NCBI GenBank assembly: GCA_963754335.1
Contig: CAVWFQ010000010.1
Coordinates: 496,001-560,000, forward strand
Direction of reading: 5' to 3'
Length of the DNA stretch: 64,000 nt
Origin: JBBSDP01 sp963754335
GTDB lineage: Bacteria > Planctomycetota > Phycisphaerae > Tepidisphaerales > Tepidisphaeraceae
Every line of letters starts with the position of its first letter. The stretch's first letter is position 1. The notes under the pieces are model-generated. The model saw only the letters and a program-made list of their open reading frames with translations, was not told the DNA's origin and did not search any database. Positions 8,036 to 15,899 of this stretch are shown here, piece after piece. The translations under genes and the position numbers were made by a program.

Positions 8036-10193
8036 ATGATCGAGCGATCCCGCCACGCCGAAGTGCGGCTGTTTCTTTGCAGCATGGCGGCACTCTACTG
8101 GGAGCTGGTTCTGATTCGCTGGCTTGGAAGCTGCATCCGCCTGGCGGCTTACTATTCCAACTTTGTCCTGATCGCGGCGTTCTGGGGGCTGGCCACGGGC
8201 GTGCTGCTCACGCGCTTCAAAGTCCGCCTCAATCGCCTGATTTTCCCGGCCCTGGCAGCCACCCTCATTCTTGGGCTCGTGCTGGCGGGCTTTTCGTTTA
8301 ATCTCTCCGGGTCCGAGGAATTTGTCTGGATCGGCGCGCCGCCCGGCGTTTACCTTCCGCAGGTCGGCCGGATCTTTTCGGCCGTGGGGATTCTTTCACT
8401 GGTTTACTGCTCGGTCGCCGGCGTCTTTCTGATTTTCGGACAGTGGATCGGCGGATTGTTCAAGCAGCTCCCCGCCCTGCGCCCTATTCGCTCGAAATCT
8501 GCGGCAGCATCATCGGCGTGGTTCTGTTCGCGTTCCTCGCATACCTGCGCACTTCGCCGCCGGTCTGGTTTCTTTGCGGATTTGTTCTGCTGATTTTGGT
8601 GATGCAACGCAACCTGCGCGGCTATCTGATTGCCGCCGGTTGCTGCACGCTCGTTTTCTTTCTCGTCATTCCGTTTTCCAACAACTTTGTCTGGTCTCCC
8701 TATTACCGCATTCGCGTGAAGCCGCTGGAGCAGGTCTTCGATTACCAGACGCAGAAGTTTGTGTCGCTTGGGGAAAAGGCCGGCTACACCATCGAGGTGA
8801 ACAACGACTATCACCAGATGATCCTGGACCTGCATAAGCGAGAGAAGGATGCCCCTTTCTTCAAAGCCTGGCGATCGCTCTACGATCTTCCGTATGCCAA
8901 CGCGGCGGCATTGCCTCCTGGGCCGATCCTGGTGGTTGGAGCCGGCACCGGAAACGACGTCTCGGCCGCGCTTCGCAACACAGACCGGGAGGTTTACGCG
9001 GTTGAGATTGATCCGGCGATCGCCCGCCTGGGGCAGCAGCTTCATCCGGAGCATCCGTATGACAATCCGCGCGTCACGCGCATGATCAACGATGCGCGAT
9101 CCTACTTCCAGAAAACGGACAAACACTTTGCGCTGATTGTTTTCGGATTTCTGGACAGCCATACGCTCTTGTCCTCATTTTCCTCCCTGCGCCTGGACAA
9201 CTTTGTTTACACGCGTGAATCGTTGCAGCGCGCAAGGAACTGCTCGTGCCAGGCGGGAAGGTCTCGCTCACGTTCGCCAGCAACACCAAATGGATTCACG
9301 CGCGGTTCATGGGGTTGATGGATTCGGTCTTTGATTTTCCAACGGTCGCCGGCGGCGAACCTTCGGGCACCGCCAACGGCATCGTCTATCTCAACTACAA
9401 GGCCGGCGGATCGATGGCGGCCCAGCCGTCGCACCGCGCGAGCACCGAGGTGCTCTCCACAGACGACTGGCCCTTTCTCTACATGCGAACGCCGACGATC
9501 CCGGCTCACTACGTGATCTTCCTCATGATCGCGCTGGCGCTGGGCGCATCGTCTTTGCTCCTGCTGCCACAGGGGACCCGGCAGGTGCGGATGCCTTACT
9601 TTTTCCTGGGCGCGGCGTTCTTCCTGATTGAAGCGAGCAACGTGATCGCCCTTTCGCTGCTCTACGGCTCCACGTGGTACGTCAACGCCGTGGTCTTCAC
9701 GGGCATTCTGATCCTGGTCCTGATGGGAAATCTGACGGTGCAGTGGATCGGGAAGCTGCGGCTGGGGCTTTGCTTTGCCCTACTGGCGGCGACCGTCTGT
9801 CTTGCTTATGTCACGCCGGTTTCGGCTCTGCTCGTGATCGAATCTCCCCTGCTGCGAGCCGCGGCGGCGGTGTTTGTCTTCCTGGGCCCGGTCTATTTCG
9901 CCGCCTGCATCTTTGCGTCGCTCATCAAGGAAGAGGAAAACTTTTATCAGGCGTACGGCTCCAACGTGCTGGGAGCCGTGGTCGGCGGAGTGTGCGAATA
10001 TTTCTCGCTGCTCGTCGGCTTCAAGATGCTCCTGCTGATCGTGCTGGCGTTTTATCTCGCCGCTTACCTCTCGCTGAAGTTTAAAGGGCGGGCCTCATTC
10101 TTCGGAAAGTCCGCGGGAACCGGCGGAGCGGGAAGCTGGGTCGGCGGTCTGATCGACCGGTTTGGCTTTGGCGCAGCCGGGCCGATCCGTTGA
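8036..10193 (+). CDS. Polytopic membrane protein with spermidine-synthase-like domain, two frame breaks
   Basis: Three consecutive reading frames are parts of one gene. The first gives N-terminal membrane helices (VRLFLCSMAALYWELVLIRW...). Near 8481 the frame shifts in a C-run (LPALR to PYSLEICGSIIG), continuing with helices and a Rossmann-type SAM-binding block, ILVVGAGTGNDVSAAL...YAVEIDPA, as in spermine/spermidine synthases. Near 9233 a missing A in AAG restores KELLVPGGKVSLTF and runs on through more helices to 10193. The whole, about 720 residues, fits the membrane-bound 'spermidine synthase-like' family, whose substrate is unproven. Chosen start: ATG at 8036 after a GGAAG site. Single-base errors rather than decay are likely. 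Confidence 0.75.
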
Positions 10194-10216
10194 AGAGGGT
10201 CAGACTTGGGCGGAGT

Positions 10217-10358
10217 GTAGGGTGGGCTCGGCCCACCTCTTCTATTCCTACTCTTACTCGTACTCGGTTCTTATTCGAGCAAGAGGAGTATGAGTAGGAG
10301 TAGGAGAATGAGTAAGAGTGGAAGCAGAAGTGGAAGAGGTGGGCCGAGCCCACCCTAC
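10217..10358. repeat. Intergenic inverted repeat with 26-bp perfect arms and purine-rich core
   Basis: The arms are 10217-10242 (gtagggtgggctcggcccac start) and its exact reverse complement at 10333-10358. Between them is a low-complexity hexamer-like stretch (ctcttactcgtactcgg versus gagtaggagtaggag) that can itself fold back. A transcript would form a very long hairpin. Confidence 0.85.
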
Positions 10359-10422
10359 AAATCCCGCCTGTTCGACGCGAATGAATCCGAGGCGACATTT
10401 CCACATTCCATTCCGCGCGAGT

Positions 10423-11619
10423 TTAATAGTCCGAGATCGATCCATCGGGGTACTTGGCCCCCGGCCATTTGAATCGCGCACTGTGCTCCGCTGAAACCTT
10501 TGGCAGCAGCTTCTCGTCGATCTCAATCCCGATCCCAGGGGCCTGCGGGAGGGAGGCGTACCCCAACGCATCGATTTCAAAGCTCTTCTTCACGACGCCG
10601 AAAAGGTCGTTGGGATAGAACTCGTGAATCAGGAAGTTGGGGATTGCGGCGGTGGCCTGGAAGCTGGCGCTTTGTCCGATGGTGGAAAGCGTGCAGTGAG
10701 GCGCGAGCGGGACGTTATACGCCTCGGCGAGCGTCGCGACCTTGCGAAGCGAGGTGATGCCCCCGCCGTGACCGCAGTCGGGCTGGAGAATATCGACGCA
10801 GTTATTTTGCAGATATGGGATGACCTCCCAGATGCCGCGGTCGCGCTCGCCGGTGGCGATTGGCACGCGCACCTGCTGTTTGATGCGCTTGAAGACTTCG
10901 ATATTGCCCGGGACGGCCGGCTCCTCGATCCAGAGCAGGTTGTACGGCTCGATCGCGTTGGCAAACTGGATCAGGGCCGGCGGCGGCAACATGCAGTGGG
11001 CGTCGAACATCACCGACCCGTCCGGCCCCACCTTCTGACGCACTTCCTTCACCTGCTGAACGAGGCGCATGATTTCGTCTTCGTCCGCCGACCAGGAGCG
11101 CGGCAGGGCGCCGGCGAACTTGATCGCCTTGGGGCTGGGGTAGGTGCGGATCTTGTCGCGGCTGGGGCCGCCGAGCAGGCGGTAGACCGGGACGCCATGC
11201 AGTTTGCCGCAGATGTCCCAGAGCGCCATGTCGATGCCGGAGATGGTGTGAACCATGAAAGCGCCGCCGCGGAAATCACGGTGGGCGCGATAAAGCTTCT
11301 GCCAGAGATAATCGACGCGGGTCGGGTTTTCGCCGTCGATCAGGTCGAAGAAGACTTCCACGAGCGGGACGGCGACGGTCGGCGGAAGCTGCGAAATCTC
11401 TCCCCACCCGACGACGCCCAGGTTCGTCTCGAGCTTCAGGACTGTTTTGTTCCCGATTGGCGTGGCGTGGGCCGCGGTGATCTTGATGCTCGTCGCCCGG
11501 TCTTCGACCCCGGCGACGTGATCGTCCGCCTGCGCGATGAGGCTCGTGAACATTCCAGCGGCCGCAAATGCGCCGGCTGAGGTGACCATTTCCCGCCGTG
11601 AGACGCCGTCGGTGTTCAT
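10423..11619 (-). CDS. Enolase-superfamily dehydratase (mandelate racemase/muconate lactonizing type)
   Basis: A 398-residue protein whose N-terminus, MNTDGVSRREMVTSAG, is a twin-arginine-like export signal, followed by the capping domain and the barrel. Barrel motifs: VMFDAHC (metal Asp), LLWIEEPAVP (metal Glu), IATGERDRG (metal Glu), LQPDCGHGGGIT and APHCTLSTIG (catalytic His-type loop). This is the normal MR/MLE order, most like the galactonate dehydratase-type subgroup. It probably dehydrates a sugar acid, with the substrate not readable from sequence. Export by Tat of an MR/MLE enzyme is a planctomycete habit. No operon partner is adjacent. The interval 11620-11880 (about 260 bases) shows no gene. 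Confidence 0.85.
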   Translation of the reverse strand: MNTDGVSRREMVTSAGAFAAAGMFTSLIAQADDHVAGVEDRATSIKITAAHATPIGNKTVLKLETNLGVVGWGEISQLPPTVAVPLVEVFFDLIDGENPTRVDYLWQKLYRAHRDFRGGAFMVHTISGIDMALWDICGKLHGVPVYRLLGGPSRDKIRTYPSPKAIKFAGALPRSWSADEDEIMRLVQQVKEVRQKVGPDGSVMFDAHCMLPPPALIQFANAIEPYNLLWIEEPAVPGNIEVFKRIKQQVRVPIATGERDRGIWEVIPYLQNNCVDILQPDCGHGGGITSLRKVATLAEAYNVPLAPHCTLSTIGQSASFQATAAIPNFLIHEFYPNDLFGVVKKSFEIDALGYASLPQAPGIGIEIDEKLLPKVSAEHSARFKWPGAKYPDGSISDY

Positions 11620-11880
11620 GAAGGAGAATACTGACGGACGTGAAGGGGGTTGTGGAGATGCCGCTTCGAATGCTCGTGGAACGAGCGACCATCAAATTAG
11701 CGGCGATCGTATTTTCCCGAGTCGCAGCGTCCCGATTGGGGACGATCCTTCGACTCCGGCGGCGGCTCTTCCGCGAAGCCGCAAACGGCGGATCAGGCAA
11801 GCGCTCATCGCGGCGCTGGCCGGAAGAAGAAGATCCCCAGCATGCCGATGACGCCACGGCTGTACTTGCAAGCTGGGATT

Positions 11881-13509
11881 CTACTGACTGAACTGCTTGG
11901 TGGCGTCGAGGTAGTGGACGAAGGAATACCAGACGATGTTCATCCCCAGCCGCATGGACTGGGTGACGATGGCGGGCGGCTGGCCGCCGTGGCCGGTTTT
12001 CCAGGCGTCGTTGAGATTGCCGGGGAAATAGAAGACGGCCCAGCGGCCGTCGATCTTGACGCCGCGGGCGCGGGAGCCGTCGTGGTGCCAGAGGGGCGGG
12101 GCGCCGCCGGGAAAAGCGAAGGGTTGCTGGAAGATCGGGTCGTCGTTGGAGATGTCGAGCAGTTCGCGCTCGGGGAAGACGGTGACAATGAAAGAGCGGA
12201 AGGCACGGCCCCATTCCTCGCTGCCGGCGTCGGCGAGAATCATTCCGCCGTCGAGGCAATATTGGCGGAGAATGTGGACGTCTTCAGGAGACAGGTTGAT
12301 CGCCCCGCCGGTGCCGGTGAAATAGAGAAATGGGGGAGCTTTCCCTTTCTTGAAATTGCGGATGGCGCCGACGGGAATCGCCTCGGAATGGTCGGCTGTC
12401 TTGAGGTGGCTGACCTTTCGCATCTCGTCGAGGAAATTCATGTCGGCGCGGCTCTCGTCGTTGCCGTCGTTCCAACTCGGATCGTCATATTGAATGCGGA
12501 TGAAGCGGATGGTCCCGCCGGCCGCGCCCCCGCCGAATCCGCCTCCTGAGCCGGGGCCGTGGCCGAAGCCGCCCTGGCCTTCCCCGGCGAAGCCGCCGGC
12601 ATCGGCGTCATTCACGTTGGCCTGATAGGTGTTCTCGGTGATTTCCGCCACGTCGGTCGCGACCGTCGAATCGTCGATCGATGGGAAGAACAGAGAGATC
12701 GCGGAATTGGTTCGGCCGAAATGTTTCTTGCGCCGGGTCGGCGGCTTCTTCTTGACCATCTTGACGGTGGCCTGGGCTTTCTTGACCTGGCCGTCAGCGC
12801 CCCCGCCTCCGCCTCCCCCGCCTCCGCCGGGAATCAGGTAGGCGTCGGAGCCGAGATGCAGGAGCAGCGCCAGCGGGAGAAGCACGAGAATTAGAAAGTG
12901 CAACGCGAGGCTGAAGTCGATGCTCTTGTGCTTCCCGGGGTCGATCGGATGAGTGAGGCGATGGGCCATCGCCTCGGGATTCATGTCGACCGACGAATCG
13001 TCGATGAGGCCGTACGATGCGAGCACGGCGCGGCGCGTGCTGAGAAAATGGAGCCCCAGCGCGATCAGGCCGGCGGCCAGTCCGGGCAGGACCCACTTCA
13101 TCTTGAGATGAACCAGGTCTTCCAGATCGGGAACGGTGCCGTGGTAGACGAGCTGCTTGTCGCCGACGACATCGACCGTCGTGTCGGCAAGATAGATCCA
13201 GGCCGCCGATCCCACATAGACGCAGCAGATCGAGACGGTGAGGGCGATTTTTCCGCGCGGATTCGGCCAGAGCGCAATTCCGGCGGCCGTCAGTCCGACG
13301 ACGGCGGAAATGATCAGCGCGATACCCGCCGCATGCATGAAGAAGGGGACGGCCGCATCGGCAAACGCTTTGGCGTAAGTGGGGTTGAGAACCAGGATGC
13401 GATGATAGATATACGGCAGGAGCGTTGCGCCGACACCGGCGACGAGGAGCAGCGCCGCGATCGTAATCGCGATGACTCTGAACAGGCGATTTGCAGGGCG
13501 CGGAGGCAT
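11881..13509 (-). CDS. DUF4159-domain membrane protein
   Basis: A 542-residue protein with three or four N-terminal transmembrane helices (about residues 9-30, 55-78, 90-110, 145-165), another at about 208-228, then a Gly-rich linker (ten consecutive Gly near residue 235) and a basic proline-rich KKKPPTRRKKH segment. The C-terminal 200 residues are a DUF4159 domain: TIRFIRIQYDDPSWNDG, FLYFTGTGGAINLSPEDVHILRQYCLDGGMILAD, a flavodoxin-like glutamine-amidotransferase fold that lacks an obvious nucleophile. It is the last gene of the ExbB/ExbD/TPR cluster. Its role is unknown; DUF4159 proteins recur next to such motor genes in planctomycetes. Confidence 0.85.
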   Translation of the reverse strand: MPPRPANRLFRVIAITIAALLLVAGVGATLLPYIYHRILVLNPTYAKAFADAAVPFFMHAAGIALIISAVVGLTAAGIALWPNPRGKIALTVSICCVYVGSAAWIYLADTTVDVVGDKQLVYHGTVPDLEDLVHLKMKWVLPGLAAGLIALGLHFLSTRRAVLASYGLIDDSSVDMNPEAMAHRLTHPIDPGKHKSIDFSLALHFLILVLLPLALLLHLGSDAYLIPGGGGGGGGGGADGQVKKAQATVKMVKKKPPTRRKKHFGRTNSAISLFFPSIDDSTVATDVAEITENTYQANVNDADAGGFAGEGQGGFGHGPGSGGGFGGGAAGGTIRFIRIQYDDPSWNDGNDESRADMNFLDEMRKVSHLKTADHSEAIPVGAIRNFKKGKAPPFLYFTGTGGAINLSPEDVHILRQYCLDGGMILADAGSEEWGRAFRSFIVTVFPERELLDISNDDPIFQQPFAFPGGAPPLWHHDGSRARGVKIDGRWAVFYFPGNLNDAWKTGHGGQPPAIVTQSMRLGMNIVWYSFVHYLDATKQFSQ

Positions 13510-13535
13510 TGGTTCTTGAGCAAACTGCGGTTCTC

Positions 13536-13598
13536 AGGTGGCACGGGTTTCCAACCCGTGTTCCCATCGAAGACACGGGTTGGAAACCCGTGCCACCT
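13536..13598. repeat. Inverted repeat, 25-bp perfect arms (GTGGCACGGG family)
   Basis: Arms 13536-13560 (aggtggcacgggtttccaac start) and 13574-13598 are exact reverse complements with a 13-base loop. It sits between the DUF4159 gene and the next upstream gene of the same cluster, so it could attenuate or stabilise the transcript. It is a minimal form of the repeats at 7501 and 33816. Confidence 0.85.
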
Positions 13599-13600
13599 AA

Positions 13601-14044
13601 TTACTTCAAACTCGAATCATCAAGTTCAAACCCCTGATGCGTCGGGTTCTTGGGGATGTCTCCCGGCTTGGCCGCCTCGGTCACCTTTTTCACCTCGGGA
13701 TTGTCCTTGCGCTGCTCGAGGATTTTCTTTTCCTCGGTGCTTGCACTGGCGTCGGGCTGGGCCGGTTGCGCGGGCGTTACGATGGCGGCGGGCGTCGCGG
13801 TCGCGGGGGCCGAGTCGGCGGCCAATTTCTGCGCTTCGGCGGCATCGGCCGCCTGGTTTCGCACCGCCGCGCCGGCCGGATCGATCCATCGATCGCGAAT
13901 GTAACCCAACGACGTTGCGCCAATCAGCACCACGTGAAAGACGAACGCCGCCAGCACCCACATGATCGTCTGGCGATTCGACATATCGGAAATCATCTTG
14001 CGCCGGCTGGCGGCGCTGAGATTCTGGGAGAGATTGGAGGCCAT
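13601..14044 (-). CDS. TonB-like one-helix envelope protein
   Basis: A 147-residue protein with one N-terminal transmembrane helix (residues 28-45, IMWVLAAFVFHVVLIGATSL) and a periplasmic Ala/Pro/Gln-rich tail with charged blocks (STEEKKILEQRKDNPEVKK). There is no recognisable TonB C-terminal domain, but the layout (short cytoplasmic start, one helix, Pro/Ala-rich extension) and position directly next to exbD suggest a linker that couples the motor to a periplasmic partner. Start at 14044 leaves one base between it and the exbD stop at 14046, so the two are probably co-translated. The specific role is inferred. Confidence 0.6.
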   Translation of the reverse strand: MASNLSQNLSAASRRKMISDMSNRQTIMWVLAAFVFHVVLIGATSLGYIRDRWIDPAGAAVRNQAADAAEAQKLAADSAPATATPAAIVTPAQPAQPDASASTEEKKILEQRKDNPEVKKVTEAAKPGDIPKNPTHQGFELDDSSLK

Positions 14045-14045
14045 A

Positions 14046-14450
14046 TTATTTCACCTCATGCATGATGGCGATGACGCCGCCGGCGTCGGCAATCGCCTCG
14101 TAAACCGGATGGTAAACCTTGTACGTCTGAGCTTTGTCGCACCGGAAGCGCACTTCGCAGTCTTTGGGATTGGTTCTGCCGGCGATTTTCCCGCGCAGTG
14201 CGCTTTCCAGGTCAGCGGGCGTGGCCATGTGCTGGCCGTCGAGCGAGAGGGACCCGTCAGCGGCCAGCGTGACCGTAAAGGCGGATGTTGTTTCACTGGC
14301 CTTGGGAAGAACCGGGAGCGCGATGGCGCTGTGGTCGTTCATGAAAGTCGAGCTGAGCATGAAAAAGAAGATGATGAGAAACGCGATGTCCGCCAGCGAC
14401 ACCATTTGCGTTTCTTTCACGGGTTCTTTTCGTTTTCTGCGGATCTTCAT
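14046..14450 (-). CDS. exbD: ExbD/TolR-family motor protein (copy 1)
   Basis: A 134-residue protein with a basic N-terminus (MKIRRKRKEPVKET), one transmembrane helix with the family signature SLADIAFLIIFFFMLSS, in which Asp21 is the residue that carries protons in ExbD/TolR/MotB-type motors, and a periplasmic domain (residues 45-134). Family size is normal. It would form the rotor-like centre of a pentameric ExbB ring. Two exbD genes next to a single exbB is a frequent arrangement and may give a heteromeric shaft. It lies between the TonB-like gene and a second exbD, all co-directional. Confidence 0.9.
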   Translation of the reverse strand: MKIRRKRKEPVKETQMVSLADIAFLIIFFFMLSSTFMNDHSAIALPVLPKASETTSAFTVTLAADGSLSLDGQHMATPADLESALRGKIAGRTNPKDCEVRFRCDKAQTYKVYHPVYEAIADAGGVIAIMHEVK

Positions 14451-14473
14451 GGTCTTGCGTACTTCGAAGTAAC

Positions 14474-14521
14474 CCCGCCCTTCGGGCGGGCGCTAAAGGA
14501 AAAGTAGCTTAAGCTACTTTT
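14474..14521. repeat. Two adjacent dyads between the exbD genes
   Basis: cccgccc-ttc-gggcggg (14474-14490) is a 7-bp stem. aaaagtagctt joined to aagctactttt (14500-14521) is a perfect 22-bp palindrome that includes the stop codon of the second exbD at 14514-14516. On the minus strand neither is followed by a clean T-run, so a classical terminator is doubtful. Confidence 0.7.
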
Positions 14522-14921
14522 CTTCCTCCATGACCAACACGCCTCCGGCTCGCTGGATCGCGTACATGATGTCGACGTCGCGCTGGAAGGTGAGGTCCTG
14601 TTTGCCTTCGATGATGACCGCGCGGTCCTGTTCGCTTTTCTTTCCTTTCAACAATGCGGCGATCTGCGATTGAAGTTGCTCGAAGGGGACCTGTTTGCCG
14701 TCGATCATGATGGCATTTTCCGTGGCCTGTACCGTAATCGTTTTCGCTGCGGTGGCGTTGGCCTGCTGCTTTTCGTTAGCCGACGGGATGTCCAGATTCA
14801 GGGAGCTATTGAGCGCAAAAGTCGAGGCGACAAGAAAGAAAATAATGATCTGCCAGGCGATATCCGCCAGGGAGATAAAGGGGATATGCGGCTCGGGACT
14901 TTTACGGCGATTGATTTTCAT
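14514..14921 (-). CDS. exbD: ExbD/TolR-family motor protein (copy 2)
   Basis: A 135-residue protein: short basic N-terminus MKINRRKSPEPHIPF, transmembrane helix with ISLADIAWQIIIFFLVAST (proton-carrying Asp20), and a periplasmic domain ending RDVDIMYAIQRAGGVLVMEEEK, the usual ExbD C-terminus. It differs markedly from copy 1, so the two are paralogues and not a recent duplication. It starts 35 bases after the ExbB stop at 14956 and should be in the same transcript. Confidence 0.9.
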   Translation of the reverse strand: MKINRRKSPEPHIPFISLADIAWQIIIFFLVASTFALNSSLNLDIPSANEKQQANATAAKTITVQATENAIMIDGKQVPFEQLQSQIAALLKGKKSEQDRAVIIEGKQDLTFQRDVDIMYAIQRAGGVLVMEEEK

Positions 14922-14955
14922 GGGGCAACGCGGGAATCAGTTCGCGAAAATAGGC

Positions 14956-15729
14956 TCAGGACGGCTGAACGGTCGGGCCGCGTTTGACGGCTGAGGCGGG
15001 GATTCGGGGCGGTCCGCCGGCCGGCTGCGGGGACGCGGGACGCGGCGGAGCGGGAGTCAGAATCGGCACCGGGGCACTGTGAAGCCCGGCTTGCGACTGC
15101 ATGTCGAGAATGCGCTCCACCAATGCGGTCCCCGCCGCCTGGACGCGGAGCACGAACTGGTTGACCTTGGTGGTGAAATAGTTGTATTCGACGGTGGTGA
15201 TGGCGGCGACGATCAGACCGCCGGCCGTGCAGAGGAGTGCTTCACCGATACCGCCGGCGACGACCGCCGGGGTCATCACCTGAAGGCGCTTGATATTCAA
15301 AAACGCGCGGATCATGCCGACGACCGTTCCCATCATGCCCAGGATGGGCGCGAGCGACGCGATCGTCGCCAGCGTGGTCAGATTGCGCTCCAGATAATCG
15401 ACGACGTGGCCGCCGTGATCCTCCATCGCGGCGACGATCCCCTCTTCGATCTCTTCCGGCTTCTTGCCGATGCGCTCGAGGAACATCAGCTTGCGCAGGC
15501 CGATTCCCATCGTCTCGGCGACCGGGCCGCCGGTGGCGGCGCAGAGCGCGATCGCATCCTGGATTTTGCCCTGTTCGATCAACGCGAACAGTTTTCCCAG
15601 AAGCGCATCGGAGTCAGTGTTAGCCCGGCGAAAGGCAAACCACCGCTCGAGCGTTACGCCCATGGCGATGATGGAGCAGCCGAGGATGATCCAGAGCGCC
15701 CAGCCGCCTCGGAAGAGTAGATCAAGCAT
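14956..15729 (-). CDS. exbB: MotA/TolQ/ExbB proton channel protein
   Basis: A 257-residue protein with helix 1 at about residues 9-28 (GWALWIILGCSIIAMGVTLE), a cytoplasmic loop, then LERNLTTLATIASLAPILG and MMGTVVGMIRAF (helix 2) and GGIGEALLCTAGGLIVAAITT (helix 3). These are canonical ExbB/TolQ motifs; conserved Thr and Glu positions match the family. It assembles as a pentamer around ExbD in the inner membrane and converts proton flow into force. The tail after residue 225 is Pro-rich and variable. Co-directional neighbours are two exbD and the TPR genes, so the motor probably serves the TPR/giant proteins rather than TonB transport. No TonB-dependent receptor is present. Confidence 0.92.
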   Translation of the reverse strand: MLDLLFRGGWALWIILGCSIIAMGVTLERWFAFRRANTDSDALLGKLFALIEQGKIQDAIALCAATGGPVAETMGIGLRKLMFLERIGKKPEEIEEGIVAAMEDHGGHVVDYLERNLTTLATIASLAPILGMMGTVVGMIRAFLNIKRLQVMTPAVVAGGIGEALLCTAGGLIVAAITTVEYNYFTTKVNQFVLRVQAAGTALVERILDMQSQAGLHSAPVPILTPAPPRPASPQPAGGPPRIPASAVKRGPTVQPS

Positions 15730-15773
15730 TGTGTCTTGGTTTCCTTTTCTGTCTTTTTCTTACTTTGGCTTTG

Positions 15774-15862
15774 TTCGATGTTCGATGTTGAGTGTTCGAT
15801 GTTCGCGTTGGCCGATGCACATTGATAAGACGAACATCGAACATTCAACATCGAACATCGAA
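15774..15862. repeat. Inverted repeat of TTCGATG-type tandem units
   Basis: Arms 15774-15805 and 15831-15862 (32 bp each) are complements with one mismatch, each built from ttcgatg/ttcgatgttg units, around a 25-base loop. It occupies the gap between exbB and the upstream TPR gene. Confidence 0.85.
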
Positions 15863-15899
15863 GGCAGAGAAAAACGGGCTGAAGCCCGCACTACAAGCC

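Noticed and set aside
12790..12840. GC-rich triplet repeat as a possible structural element
   Set aside because: It encodes the poly-Gly linker of the DUF4159 protein and is explained by coding.
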